Below, in pieces: positions 11,740 to 24,015 of a stretch of 64,000 nucleotides of DNA. How positions within the stretch are numbered: position 1 is the first letter of the stretch; each line of letters opens with the position of its first letter. The notes beneath the pieces were generated by a model, which saw only the letters and a list, made by a program, of their open reading frames with translations, searched no databases and had not been told where the DNA came from. The stretch comes from Isoetes taiwanensis (lineage: Eukaryota; Streptophyta; Lycopodiopsida; Isoetales; Isoetaceae): contig JAJEKV010000036.1 in the NCBI GenBank assembly GCA_021234155.1, forward strand, positions 1,374,777 to 1,438,776. The letters run 5' to 3'. Position numbers and translations under genes: made by a program.

Positions 11740-12625
11740 AAATCAAGAATTACGAAATCTTTTGGAAAGATTTAAAGACGTGTTCCCAGACGAGAGTTGC
11801 CGCAAAGGCCACCACCTTCTCGGGGGTTGAGCATAAAATTGTGCTTGAACCAGGGGTTAAGCCAATGGTGCGTGCTCCATATCTTAGTCCTCTAAAACTT
11901 GAAGAGGTTAAAAAGCAAGTGAGGGAATTGTTAAGCAAAGGTTTACCAAGTTCGACCTCTGTAATGGATATCATCAGATTCTGCCAAGGTACAAATGGTA
12001 TAGCAATGGCTCCCACCGGAAAACGTGTCAGAGTTACGCAGTTTTCTGGGGTTAGCCACGTACTACCGTAAATTTGTACCTAGATTCTCTAAAAGTTATT
12101 GCTCTTCTCACCGATCTTTTGGGAAAAGATCACGATTTTGTGTGGGGGAGAGAGCAATAAGAGGCATTTCGGCGCGTTAAGAATTTTGCTAATGAGCAGT
12201 CCTGTGCTAAAAGTGCCGGATTTGAATCAGGCATTTGAGGTATATATTAACGTTTGTGGCCAAGCGTTAGGAGCAGTACTAAGGCAGTAGGGTCATGTAG
12301 TGGCTTATAAAAGTCGAAAACTAAGTCCCGCGGAAAGGAATTATGCAACTTAAGAGCAAGAGTTGCTAGCCATTGTACATGCTTTAAGGTCGTGGAGGCA
12401 CTACTTACGTAGTGGGACGAGCCAAGATCCGCGCAAGTTTATCATCGATACTGACCATAAACCTGGGATTCTTGCAAAGTCAAGCCGAAATTAGCCGAGA
12501 CAGGCTAGGTGGCTAGAATTCCTCCATGAGTTCGATTTTTCCATTGAGCATATGCCGGGCAAAAATAATCCAGTTGCCGATGCATTATCAAGGGTTAAGC
12601 ATATAAATACCTTGACGACTTTGGC
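11740..12625 (+). pseudogene. RT and RNase H remnant
   Basis: Pieces of RT are visible: an HKIVLEPG-type start near 11830, LEEVKKQVRELLSKG near 11900, and KFDLCNGYHQ (motif A with its aspartate) near 11950-11980. Then come RNase H blocks VAYKSRKLSPAERNY, QELLAIVHALRSWRHYL, DTDHKPGIL, ARWLEFLHEFDFSIEHMPG and ADALSRV. A large internal part of the RT palm is deleted after motif A. Several TAA and TAG codons interrupt it. Confidence 0.85.
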
Positions 12626-12779
12626 AAGTGATCTTATACAAGAGATCGAGGATGCATATCCTGAGGATCAGTAAGATCCGACGATGGGCAAGCTTGGGGA
12701 GCTGTGGACTGAGCAAGAGGGTTGCATTTCTATAAGGGAAGGATTTATGTTCCTTCAAGTGGGGACCTTAGGGAATCAA

Positions 12780-13992
12780 TTCTACGTGAGCATCATGACA
12801 CTCCATAAGCTGGACATGGAGGTGAATGGAAGATGTATGAGTTGGGAAAAAGGTTCTACGACTCGCCAAAGTTGCAAGATCAAGTCAAGGACTTGATAAG
12901 TCACTGCTTGGTGTGTCAAGCGGTGAAGGCGGATCATGGGAAAACTCCAGGATTGTTATAACCTCTCCCTATACCAAATAAACGCTGGGAATATGGGCTT
13001 TATAAGTCGTATTACCTAGAACTGCTAGGTAACATACTCAGATTTTGGTAATAGTGGATTGGTTAACCAAGTATGTTAAGTTTATAGCATTAGAAAAAGG
13101 GAGGCTGCGGGGCATGATGTAGCAGTTGTCTATTCCCTTGTCCATTGTGAGTGATCGAGATACTAAGTTCACGGGTCACTTCTGGAGGGATCATGAAAGG
13201 ATCCGATTATATATGAGTAGTGGAAATCATCCACAAATGGATGGGCAAACTGAGCGTATAAACATGATCTTGGAGGACATGTTGCGAAGTTTTGTCCACG
13301 AGAAGCAGTCTAGGTGGGAAGATTATTTACCCTATCTAGAATTCGCTTATAATAATAGCCATCACACGGGAATTCGGATGACTCCCTTTGTGGCTATGAT
13401 GGGCCGGAACCCAAGGGCTTATTCTGGTATGCATAAGTACCTTAGAACCGAAGTTGCAGTACACATGCTGCATGATATGGATGCAATCCTGCGGCAGTGC
13501 AAGCAAGCATTGCGAAAAGCTTAAAATAGGGCACAAGCGTCTGCTAATCAGCATCGAAGAGATATTTCTTATGCGGAAGGTGATTACGTTTTCTTAGGGG
13601 TTGTTTATCCTTCGGCATTAAGAATGAACACATTGCGGCCTTTAACCAAGGGTCGGGTGCCTAAACTTACTCCGCGGTATGCTGGGCCTTTTAGGATTAC
13701 TAAAAGGATCGAGGAAACAGCGTACGAGTTGAACTTACCACAGGAAGTAGGGATCCATCCTGTGTTTCATGTAAGTCAGCTGAAGAGGGCTATACTAGAT
13801 ATCGCTAACATGGTTAGTCCGCAGAGTGTACCGATCGTCTTAAACTCATCTGTAACGCCAGAACGTCTTTTAGATAAAAGAGTTCGGCAGCTGCGCCATC
13901 TGGTTTAGTGGCAGGACCAGTCTCCTGAGGATGCCACCTGGGAGACGGAGGAATTTGTGCAGCAGTTCCCTCATCTAAAGGATCAACCTTGA
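12780..13992 (+). pseudogene. Integrase and chromodomain remnant
   Basis: The zinc finger is seen as HHDTP...AGHGG and CLVCQAVK at 12790-12925. The catalytic core includes SDRDTKFTGHFW and the glutamate in GQTERINMILEDML. PRYAGPFRITKR and HPVFHVSQLKRA follow, and the chromodomain relic reads WQDQSPEDATWETEEF to 13980. The first catalytic aspartate region near 12990-13080 is badly broken. Confidence 0.85.
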
Positions 13993-14002
13993 GGGCAAGG
14001 TC

Positions 14003-14020
14003 CAAAAGGAGGGGGAGGAA
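14003..14020 (+). promoter_or_regulatory. Polypurine tract
   Basis: AAAAGGAGGGGGAGGAA immediately before the LTR start TGTTATAGG; this is the normal plus-strand primer position. Confidence 0.85.
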
Positions 14021-15312
14021 TGTTATAGGTGCTCCCAAGGGCATAGCCGGAATCGGGCCCTTGACGGACGTCCATGAGCACGGGGGTACTGTTGGTCGCG
14101 ATTGCAGGGCAGTTGTGATTTAATGGGCCGTGTTGACTGTAATCAGTCTACGGTGATGAGATGCGGGGTAAAATGAAATAAAGGCTAGCGGGGGGTAATG
14201 GTCCGCTAGGGGGCGCTAATATTATTAATATTAGTGCGGCAAGAGATAGCAGGGATTGATCAGGGCAGAAGACCCATAAACTTACATGGTTAACATTAGC
14301 TATTAATGTTAATGTAAGGCCCTAGGAGCAAATGTTATTTAAATGTAAGTTAGAAAGTTAGCTATGGTTTTTAATGGTATTAAAAACGGACACGTGGCTT
14401 CAAATGGTTCGATGGGTCTTATAAATCTGTTATATATCAGAAACAGAATCGTGTAACAAAGCCCGGGCTGCCAGATCTCTAACAAGAGCTCCAGTGCATG
14501 AATCCGGATCAAATAAGGACCTGATCTGGCCGGTTTTAGGCATGCAAGACTGCCTGTGAACTCAAAGAGGAGTTCTATAAAGTCTAGAGATGGAATTCGA
14601 GCATACAGATGAACCGGGTTCTTGAGATTGGAAGCCGATTCTGCCTAAACCATTTGCTGTAGGATTCATAGGTCAGGCCCTAGTTTCGGAATTGGATTCC
14701 GAATCTGATAGTGTGGCTTTAAGGGCAGCCTGATTCTGCCAGAAGCCAGACCAACACTAGACCCATAAGGTCAGTTTGCAGCCCAAGGCTGTGTAAATGA
14801 TCATGGAGCAGTGCCAGACCAAGGCTTGGGCCTTGAGATCGAAATTGCAGCCAGGGGCTGTAGTAAGAGTCCCAGGGCAGATTGCTACTGCCCATGAATG
14901 AATAGGGATCAGAGGGCTTGATAGGCCAATTCTGTACTGCTCGTTTGTATCAGGGATTTGGCTCTTAGAGACAGAATATCAGCCTAAGGCTGGGATTAAG
15001 GCCATAGGGCAGATTGTGCTGCCAGGGTTGGATTAGGCTTGTTAGCCAGTGGATAATCTCCCAGGGAGGATTCTCTGGAAGAATCCGGATTACTGTGAGA
15101 GCAGCAAACAAAAGGTCAGGTGGGGAATCAGGGATCCACGGTGTGGGCGGTATTGACCGGCGTGACAACGCGGGCTCTGTGTGAAAGTTCACATAGCAGT
15201 AAGCCGATTAAGACTAGCGTGGGGGATCCGGGATCCAAGGTGCGGGTGGTAGCTAGTCGGTGTTAACACGTGGGCAGAGATTGTTCTTAAGGAAATTTTT
15301 TGCCGTATAACA
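14021..15312 (+). repeat. 3' LTR of the older gypsy element (1.29 kb)
   Basis: It starts TGTTATAGG at 14021 right after the polypurine tract and ends CGTATAACA at 15312, giving the inverted terminus TGTTATA/TATAACA. A TATA-like TATAAATC lies near 14420. The 5' partner is absent, so the ends rest on the polypurine tract and terminal symmetry. Confidence 0.75.
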
Positions 15313-15763
15313 TTGCATGGGGGAAGAGATCTCTGACACCATCTTCCCAGGGCTGCCACTACCCTTGCTCTATGTGAGATTCTAGAGTCCAAGAGGAGAA
15401 GAACAAGCCCCCTTAAGATATTTATAATTTTTTGAACAAATATTGGCCATCCATGTGTCATCATCTTGGCACTCCTTTTTTACACCTCATCAATCCTTTG
15501 TTTTTTGTCTTCTTCTTCTTCTCCTTAACCAATTTTGTTTTTTTTTGTTTAACAACTAACACAACTTAATATTTGCCCTTGGATTCTAACAACAAGCACA
15601 AATTAATCTAGGCCCTTGATCTTCACCTCCCCTTTAGACCTTGGTAGTGTCCTTCTATGTTGACCCCAATTTGTCAGAAATCGGGTCAACATCACGCCCA
15701 AACAAAAAGATGTGGCCGGTTCCTCGGCCACTGACTTCAACACTTTTCACATTTAAGTACAAT
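15313..15763. other. No gene seen
   Basis: Pyrimidine-rich and AT-rich sequence beyond the LTR. I see no coding or repeat structure I can name. Confidence 0.4.
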
Positions 15764-16811
15764 AAGGGTCAATTCCCACTGGCATTTAGGTTAGGTTAAA
15801 TAGGGCAAATAATGGAAACTTGCGTTCATACTAGCACTTATGTTACTACTAGTTAAGTTAGGATTTGGTTAAATTTTAATTATGGTTAACTTAACCAGAC
15901 CGCTTTCATACTGATAATAGTTACGTTAAGTTAAGCTAAAAATTTAACTGGACCCCTATTTTAAACTAGAAATTAAGTGACCTAGGAGAGGTACACTTAA
16001 CTCAGTTAAGAACTAACTTTACCTAACTGTAAGTGAGAAAGGGGTAACAATCTAGTTAGGTTATTTATTTTTTATATGAAAATGGCGTATTCCTTGTTGC
16101 TTCTTTGAACATCTAGAGAAGCTTGAGGTTCAAAAATTTTTGAATTGCCCCCTCAAGGGACAATTCATTGGAATCGAATTGAATTGAGGGTTAGTTTTGG
16201 CACCTTGGAACATGTTTTGGGCATCTCTGAACATCTAACAACTAGACTCTATGATTCTTTTTTCGGTAGTAGAAACATTTTTTAGATTTTTTTCAGGGAA
16301 CGTGTACTTACAGTGTTCTCTTTCCCAATGTCAAGAAAAATGCGACACCCACTAAAAAGAATGAGACATCCAATTGATATTCAAAAGGAGAGAAAAACAG
16401 ACAGAGAAATCGAGACAAAGAAAGAATATCAAAAATATAGAAAGTGAAGAGATAGAAAATACATGTATCTCTTCATGGATTGTTGGTTTCAACAACTAAG
16501 AAATGATATCTTTAACTTAATGGCATATCTTAACTAAAGTGAGAAATGGACGTAGTTATCTCTAACCTAGCAAAGCCTCTTAACTACTAGTGCGAAGCAC
16601 CAACTCATTGTAAATGTTAGGTTAAGTTGATTTTATGAATCTAACCTAAGTGATCCCTAACAAGTCTAGTGGGAATGTATATCCTCGTAATCCGTGAAGT
16701 TAGTCTTAACTTAACAACCCTAATGGGAAAGCATAATCTCTTTTTAGTTAAGTTAGAAGATAACCAACTGGTTAAGTTAACTTAACTTAATGGCGAGTGG
16801 GAAATGGTCCT
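15764..16811. mobile_element. Fold-back/MITE-like DNA element with TTAAGTTA repeats
   Basis: The left end AGGGTCAATTCCCACTGGCA and the reverse complement of the right end AGGACCATTTCCCACTCGCC are imperfect inverted repeats. Each continues inward into many copies of TTAAGTTA/TAACTTAA. Motifs resembling the terminus (AGTGGGAA, AATGGGAA) recur inside near 16670 and 16725. No transposase frame is present. The structure fits a non-autonomous fold-back element; superfamily unknown. Confidence 0.55.
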
Positions 16812-18168
16812 AAGTTAGTCTTCTTTGGCACAAAGATGAGCTAACTGGGGGTTCTACGGATCCCACCAAACTTACTAAGAAAATCGGGGTTTTAACGGAC
16901 CCTCCAAACCTATTTGAAGAAGATAATATTTTGGAGTTTTTAAGGTGTAATCCAAATCCAAAATGTAACTTATATGCCATGGGAAAGATTTTGAAAAATT
17001 GATGGTGGTATTTGGCCTTGGGGTAGGGCTTAAAAATGCAAAGGGGCTTATGTAATAAAGATATTGGGGGATGGTGAGATAGAGTCGCACAAACAAAAAT
17101 ATGTCGCGTTACTAAAGTATCCAACAAGGTGTGTAGCAAGGCAAATGATAATTTTTTTCAAAATAAAGAAGTGAAGATAAGATATGTGAAGGTGCAAAAG
17201 ATGGCAATAATGTGTGCAAGGTATGGCCAAGGCATAACAAGAACTGGTAAACAAGGTGCTGCGCACGGAGGGTTGCCCTCCATGGACGGAGGGTGAAGTG
17301 GCTTAAATCATTTTTTAAAGTCATGCATGATGATATTGCAAGTGTGCATTCTTCGTAGTTCTACTTATAACACAATTGACGAATGGCTTGGAAGTACTTT
17401 GGGATCACATCCTATACAGGTGCTCTTCAGGTGGCTTTACCTAAGCTAGCTGAAGGGTTAGAACCAATTTTCTTCTCAAGGCGAGTTAGCCCCACATGTA
17501 TGTGAAAAGCCATCTAGCTTAACTAACAGAAGTAATTAAGAACTGTAACATTAACAGGTGTAACAACTTGAATAAACAATTTACTAAAGCTGGATTTTAT
17601 CAAGTAAAGTGAATTATAAGAAGTTATTTAGCTCAACATAATAAGGTAATAAATAGGTCTAACAACTTGAATAAACAACTTATTAAAGCCAAGTATTATG
17701 GAGAGTAAAGTGAACTCCACTGCAGACAATGGCCAGGTTAATAAATAGGTCTAACAACTTGAATAAACAATTTATTAAAGCTGAGTATTATGGAGACTAA
17801 AGTGAACTCCATTGTAGACAATGGCCAGGTTAATTGAAGCCATGTAGCAGCCACTTCGTTTGAAAAAATGTTAGGTCATAACATTCTGCAAGGTGAGAAT
17901 ACCTTATAGTATGCTAATATAGAAATGTAAGTACATCATATGACCATATCTGACTGTGTACACCTTAAGGTTGACCTTTTCCAGTGTCCTCTTTTCCATA
18001 ATTATGATTACAACCCTTCTCTATGATCCGTATCATCATTAGTTTTCCATTTGTTTGATGCTTTGTGAGTATAGTGAGGCAATTACATTGTTTAATTGTT
18101 TAGTTCCTGTCTGACAAGGGTAATGTGCAAACTGTATCCTATTTAATTGTGTTTTCCTCCGTTTTCAG
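16812..18168. other. No gene; short internal repeat
   Basis: AT-rich. Between 17540 and 17830 a segment with AATAGGTCTAACAACTTGAATAAAC and AAGTGAACTCCA recurs two to three times with small changes, a local tandem repeat of roughly 100 bp. Nothing else recognised. Confidence 0.5.
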
Positions 18169-18350
18169 TGTCCTCCGGGACCTTAAAAAGAATGGATATA
18201 ATGTAGGCATTCCAGAGACAATTGATGCCTTGATTTAAGATGTCATACAAGACAAGGAAGCTAACTTCAACAATGTTTGTGAATATGAGAAGCCAACTCC
18301 ATACTCAAATGCATTGGAGGAAAGCTGGGGAAAACCACCAGGAAATCTGA
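18169..18350 (+). pseudogene. CHLH: Exon fragment of Mg-chelatase subunit H
   Basis: After a good acceptor (GTTTTCAG) the frame reads [20 protein letters not shown], then a TAA in place of a conserved glutamate, then [11 protein letters not shown], a short gap, and [18 protein letters not shown]. This is the CobN/BchH-type motif region of the large subunit of magnesium chelatase, which inserts Mg into protoporphyrin IX in the chloroplast (family recognised from memory). About a dozen residues are missing between EANFN and the TPY block. The frame loses similarity at 18350, and no other CHLH exon is seen nearby. It is an isolated, dead fragment. Confidence 0.8.
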
Positions 18351-19440
18351 CCATAGGACTTCATTGTAGGATCTTGACTATCAGCAAACATAACTACAAA
18401 ATATCCAAAAAGAGTACGAAACAATAAGCTATATCTTACAAGTAAGCACTGCATCAACTCCAGCAATGGAACCTAAAGTGAAGATGCATCTGCACAATCA
18501 AGAAATGAAATACTTCTGTTTGTTGGTTCTGTTGATTCCTTGTTGCATTACTCACTGCCCATTCTTTTATTTCAAATACAAATATATAAAGCTGCATATG
18601 CCAATTTGCAGGAAACGCAGAAAACTAACGCTAGAAAACACAGTTTGCAGGCCCAGATCCCAGACTGACATTGATAGAATTGAACAACCAAACTTTGCTT
18701 TAGAACATGATGAAAGCTCTTCCCTTTGAATAATGCTAAACAATGGCTTAAACCCTTGAGAATATCTCCAGCATCATCTACACTTAAATTGACATTGTTG
18801 TTTGGGAAAAGAAAGAAAGCTGTTACGTTACACAAGGCACAAGCATATACATGAGATTGAAGGTTCAGAGGCCAAATTGTTCTTGAATGTTAATCCAGGG
18901 TGTCTGATAGTTCCACTATGTGAGGGCATGTGAAGCCAAAAGTAGCCAGGCCACAATTCCACTGTACAATAGCAGATGTTCGCTTACACATCGCCATTAT
19001 CTGCAATACACTATAACCATACTCTTCATTTGATGCTTAAAATCAGGCTCTATGGCTTACCTCAATCTCATCTTTGTTTGTTATCACTTGATTAACATGG
19101 CTGTGATAAATTTCCTTTGAATTTAAAGTAGTTCAATATGTCTATATGCTGTTTGAAAGTGTCACCATGGCCAGTCTGTTCTTCCTCTTCGTTCACATAC
19201 CTTCCTCAATCTAATCAGAACATCAAACCACTTTGGCAAACATTCAAAGACTTTGCTGCATGATGCATAATCAGCAATTAGCTTCAGGACATTTTATAAG
19301 TACGGGAGACCCATTGGCAATGTTACATCAAATGCCCTTATTGCTGATCTCAATGAGCTATTTACACCATTGTGATATACAATCCAGATACAGCCCCGGC
19401 TAAACAGCTGCAATTAGTGTCCTAGTCAGTAAGGCTTACA
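18351..19440. other. No supported gene
   Basis: Intronic or intergenic-looking AT-rich sequence between the CHLH fragment and the NTPase gene. Short open frames have no recognisable product. Confidence 0.4.
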
Positions 19441-19449
19441 ATTATTCCC

Positions 19450-20455
19450 CGATCAGCTTGTTGAGCTCCACAAAAATCTCTCTGCGACTTCATCTCGGTT
19501 TTGCTTGGTAAGTCTATAAAGAGTACATTGTGGATGTTTCTTGATCCTTCCAACTGATATATAATAAGAAACAATTACAGATGGAACTATAAATCTCAAT
19601 ATTACATGTTGATATGCCGCTATTCCTTATATTGCAATAGATGGTACCTTCTTCAATGTCGCGACCGAACTTGGCAATTGGCACTGAACCTAACACTGGA
19701 ACATGGGAATGCAAGACATTCCAAACTGCTGGAAAGAACTGCTAACTGAACAACTCCATTTTACCAACTTCATCAATTATGAACAGTTTACAGTCCCCTT
19801 TCACCTGAGATATGTAAAAACTGTTTAATTCGATGCATCAACATCTAAGACATGTTCTGATTGTGTCATTCATCACTAGCACCTCCAATTCAGGCAATGC
19901 CACAACTTCCAGGGATGGCACATCGACCTTGTATTTACCAACCATTCACTGTGTGCTACCACCTTCTCTGTATATCAGGGGTCAATGCTTCAGATTTAAA
20001 TTTGCGTTGTTTTAGATGTATTCATACAAAAAAGAGTGTTCTATGAAGGAATAATAGCTACCTTGCAAGGCTGCTAGATGCAAGCACTCCTTTTGGACCA
20101 TTTACACTGATGATCTCAAAACCTATTCTTTCTCCATCCTTCCTAACTTCACCTAAATGTCAAGTGAGAATATGAGTCCAGCATTAAAGAAAGAAAAAAA
20201 CATAGACAGAAAAAATAAAAACAAATTTGTGAGCGGTTCACTTGTATAAAAGCCTTGAGCTTTGAGATTGGGATGAGCGTCCTTCAAATGCTGCAGCACC
20301 TTAATGATAAGAGTAGTTTTTCCTACGCCCTAATCAAAAGGATACTAAATGATGAGCAAACATGGCAGCAGATTAAAAGAACCGAAGGAGGAAAGCTTAC
20401 TCACCGGAGAACCTGTGACGAAGAATAGACGCGGTTTCCCCGCGAGGTTTTGCAT
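19450..20455 (-). pseudogene. NTPCR/THEP1-type nucleoside-triphosphatase gene, one in-frame TAG
   Basis: Exon 1 (20455-20405) begins ATG and ends ...FFVTGSP. Exon 2 (20329-20242) continues GVGKTTLIIKVLQ, so the splice rebuilds the Walker A GxxGxGKT. Exon 3 (20152-20062) has EVRKDGERIGFEIISV. Exon 4 (about 19948-19883) has GKYKVDVPSLEVVALPELE. Exon 5 (19804-19648) has the Walker B LFIIDEVGKMELF and later LGSVPIAKF. A last exon near 19510-19450 (NRDEVAE, then VELNKLIGE in a shifted frame) is uncertain. Order and motifs match the small THEP1/NTPCR NTPase family. A TAG at 19744-19742 interrupts the frame right after MELFS, and the C-terminus needs a 2-base frame change, so the gene may be dead. 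Exon borders 1-3 are phase-consistent. Confidence 0.75.
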
Positions 20456-20513
20456 TTTGTTTCTTAAGGGACAACTACTCAAATATCCTTATTATTAGTA
20501 TATACAAGAAATT

Positions 20514-20584
20514 TATCGCGGCGGCCTTGACCGCCGCGAACATTTCTCTCTATCAACCGCCGCGAACATTTCTCTCTATCAATT
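20514..20584. repeat. Small GC palindrome in AT-rich surroundings
   Basis: ATTTATCGCGGCGG...CCGCCGCGAACATTTCTCTC can fold on itself. The right half (CCGCCGCGAACATTTCTCTCTATCAA) is repeated directly. The same motif, ATTTATCGCGG...CCGCGAACATTTCT, recurs at 57565-57592. It sits about 60-130 bases upstream of the NTPase start codon. Confidence 0.7.
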
Positions 20585-20614
20585 TTCATGTATTAGGGAA
20601 ATGACTTCTCTCTA

Positions 20615-21085
20615 CTGGCTGCCCTAGATTCTATGAAGATTCCCTTAGGTTCCATAGGGATTCTTCATGGTTCTCGTATGATTCCTCTAGGTTCTGGAAG
20701 ATTCTCTTATGATTTTGTTAGGTTACCGAAGATTCTATAAAGATTACCCCAAATTCTCTTAAGATTCTGATGCATTTTCTGATATTCTATGAAACTTCCC
20801 CTAGATTCTCTAATATGCCATCAAGATCCTCCTAGATGCTCTAACTTTCCTCTAGATTTTCTTAAATACCATGAAGATTCCTCAGTACTATATAAAAGTT
20901 CCCCTAGATTCTCAAAGATTCTATGAAGCTTCTCTAAGAATCTGTAAGATTCTATAAGAATTCTTTTAGATTCTCCTATGATTTGTCTAGATTCCTAAAG
21001 ATTCTCTCAAGATTCTTTTAGATTCCCTCAGATTCTAAGAATATTTCACATAGGTTCTCTAAGATTCCATGAAGATTCTCCATTT
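20615..21085. repeat. Degenerate tandem repeat of GATTCT/AAGATTC units
   Basis: Over about 470 bases the sequence is built from diverged copies of short units such as AGATTCTATGAAGATTCCCCT and CTAAGATTCTC. No coding capacity. Confidence 0.7.
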
Positions 21086-22377
21086 CGATTACATTGGATA
21101 TGATGGCATTGAAACAATGGCAAATTACCGGTTGTTGGAAAGTTCTCGGCGAGGAGGAATCTAATGGCATGGGGCCTCCTTGATCCGACTCAACCATTGT
21201 GGGATATGGTTGTTTAAAGCGAGCCATAAAAGGGAGATTTCTAGAATGCTACTCTGATTAAACTCACCCTTTCCTCGATTAATTATAGTGCCACTTCTTG
21301 GCACCTTCCTTAACCTACTCAAAAAGTTCGCACACATCTCAAGATTTTTGAATAGAATGTTGGATAACAAAATGTTGACGTGTCAATTTTTAGAAAGAAG
21401 TCATTAATACTAAATATGCCTTAGGACATGTGTAAAAAAAAAGCCTTAAAAGTGTTAAAAACGTTATCTAAATTATATTATCCAAAATAAATAAATAAGC
21501 CTTTGGACACGTGTCAAAAAATGGCTTTAAAAGTGTTACAAACGGATAAGGCTACGTGTCCACAAAACAAACAAGTATGCTTTGAGCATATTCTCTAAGA
21601 ATCTTGCCTATAGCAATTATATAGTTTAGATATATACAATCTCAAAGCTTCAAATTGAAGCATGAAATAGCTCGTCTAGGTATCGTACAGAATCGTCCAA
21701 ACCTAACACTTCAAGAACAGAAGGAAAAAATTGCAAAGCATCGTTTTCCCTAGCCCTAATTTCAAAAACATGGAGAAGAAAAGGATGCATGGCGATAATG
21801 GGAAATCTATCACTGGTTTCCATACTCAAGAGGAGGGAAAACTGTAATCAATAATCTTAGAATAGTGCATTGGCAATAGCCGTTGTAAAAAAAAAGCACC
21901 TTGGAGTTTTTTATACCACGGTGGGATCTGCAGTCTGGAATATCTGTAAATTTTTCATATCAGCATTTGCATCAGGCAAGAAGCAATTCCAAGACAGGTG
22001 CATTTCCTTTTTCTTTTCGGGAGGAGAAAATCCGTTGGAGGATCATGCGTGGCCTCGATAATTTGGATCAAGCAAGAGCTGCGGTCTTGCTGCAAAGGGA
22101 TGGGCTGCCATATCCTAAACTGGCTACCGGCTTATACAGTGAAAGAAGAGCCTCCCCACTAAGGAGGATGACCAGTTTAAGGGCAATAGCAAGTTTGGAG
22201 CAGTTTTCCGAATATACTAGGTATATACCAGCATATCTTGGAATATGCTAAAAACCCACCTCAACAAGGGTTTGCCCCTCTAGGGGCAACCCAAAAATAA
22301 TAAGTGGTAAAAAGGCAACGTGAGAGCATGGTGAAAAATGATAAAACATTTGCAATGGATGGATAGGTAAAGAAAAG
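21086..22377. other. No recognised gene; one open frame
   Basis: Between 21400 and 21560 a segment with GCCTT-GGACACGTGT-AAAAA-GCCTTAAAAGTGTTA recurs two to three times. A 116-codon frame at 21901-22251 (with MRGLDNLDQARAAVLLQRDG) has coding-like composition but no family I recognise and no visible neighbours. Confidence 0.35.
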
Positions 22378-23042
22378 TAAAATATATGTCTATTGCACCT
22401 GTAATAAAATGTTTATTGCATGAATGTCTAGGCTATCTAGTTTTGTAGGATGGTAGGTAATTGTCTTCCAAAACTGAAAAACAAAAAGAATCATGTTGAC
22501 TCAACATATAGAGAATGGGATAGTAGCTTAAGCCAACATTCTCAACATGAATTGTAGATAAATATGTATATTTGCAAACAAATTCTTTTTGGTGATGATA
22601 CATATATTTGCAAAGAAAAAACTAGTCAAAAGCACGTTTGATTACTTTGTATAGCAAATTATAAGATGTGGTGTAGGCAGTGTTTTGTAATATAAAATTG
22701 AACTAAGAAATGTGTGCCTGGTGTTGTCGGGCAAGTTTTGGCCCACATCAATTTGGTCCCATTGCTTGAATAATATTGCCCTCTTCATAGTAAGGCCGCA
22801 TTAACATGTAGCTACATAATTAAATGTAAGCTAGCTGCCACTTTGCATGAAGACCAACAAATGACAATGATATGTCCCATGTTGCATCTTTATGCAAGAG
22901 TTTCTGTATTTATGCAATTTATGATATAGGTAGGTCATACAACCTTGAAGAGTTGCAACCTACCTTCTGCCTATGCCCTCCTTTTCTGCCAGAGAAAGAC
23001 GCAAGGACGAAGCCCGCACTGTATGCATCAACACTGCTCGGA

Positions 23043-24015
23043 TTATGTTAGGACTAACTGTATCAAGGCTTCTTTGGACCTCGGCAGTTCCTGAGATGCA
23101 GCATTTGCCTTCTTGTTAATAGGCTCATTCTCCCCAATATTAAGGTCCTTGTAAGCAAACTTTTTCCCATAGAGCTTCACTTCATACACCTTCCCATAAG
23201 ATCCACTTCCCATAAGATCCACTTGCAATGCTTCATTCTACCTCGATGTCTGCATGAGGAACGTTAAAATGTTCAATGTTGAGCATGGAAAGCAAAAGCT
23301 TAGCTTGCTTTTCAAGCTGTCCGTCTTTGCCAACGTAATGCTCCTCCACGTAAGATTTTAGCATTTTTTCGTCCTTTGTTGGGGAACTACTGCTCTCTTT
23401 TCCTTCTTCTTCTTCTTTCTTGTACTTTTCTAGCAACATCTTTGAGGTGCTCATAAATTGATCTCACAATTTCTTAGTTTGGAAGTAGGATCTAAAGATG
23501 AAAGTGGACGAGTCGATCAAATCCAGAGCATTTTGCAGGCTAGTTTCTAGTTTGTCCCAGGTCCGGTGAAGGCGATGGCTGCGGCGGTAATTCTTTGGGG
23601 TTGATTGCTTTGTTGCTTTCCGTGAGTTTTTTGTCTTATTTGGGCTGTTACGTACTCATCAGATTCACTGCTGCAAGTCGTCGTCTTCACTTGGGGGGGG
23701 GCGCAAACTAGAAGTCTCCCCATTTTGCATAATGTCCATTCCCAAGGTAACTATTTCCACTGATTCTAATGAGGAAAGTGGATCTTTCTGCTTACAACGA
23801 CATAGGAGTTGCAAACCCCTATTGGCGATGCGGACTAATAGGTCCTTCAAAACCAGTTCTTCCTCTTTCATTGTTCCATGTAGGAATTTCCTCACATCCA
23901 CATACAGTCCAAGTAAAAAGGTTCCTCTCGATTTAAAAATAATCAACTTCTCAATCTTTATCTTCACAATTTGGTCAGTGACGACCATTAATTCCAACAT
24001 GTACTTTCTCTCCAT
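23043..24015 (-). pseudogene. Protein-kinase gene fragment (N-lobe plus upstream exons), copy 1
   Basis: The most N-terminal exon (24015-23665) has KIKIEKLIIFKSRGTFLLG and KFLHGTMKEEELVLKDLLVR. The next (23454-23233) has a KYKKEEEEGKESSSS linker. The kinase N-lobe at 23228-23043 has the glycine loop GSGSYGKVYEV and the ATP lysine in KFAYKDL. The catalytic loop and activation segment are absent, so it cannot be an active kinase. A 16-bp direct duplication (GTGGATCTTATGGGAA twice, near 23190-23225) disrupts the glycine-loop frame, and a TGA lies just before it. Both changes are also in copy 2, so they predate the duplication. The kinase subfamily is not recognised. Confidence 0.6.

Larger units (their letters stand above)
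10774..15312 (+). mobile_element. Older Ty3/gypsy remnant, plus strand, with 3' LTR
   Basis: Decayed gag, RT, RNase H, integrase and chromodomain remnants appear in the normal order on the plus strand, then a polypurine tract (14003-14020) and a 3' LTR. The 5' LTR and gag start are missing, cut off where the LTR of the other gypsy element begins. Many stops of all three kinds and frameshifts show it is older than the minus-strand element. Confidence 0.85.
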
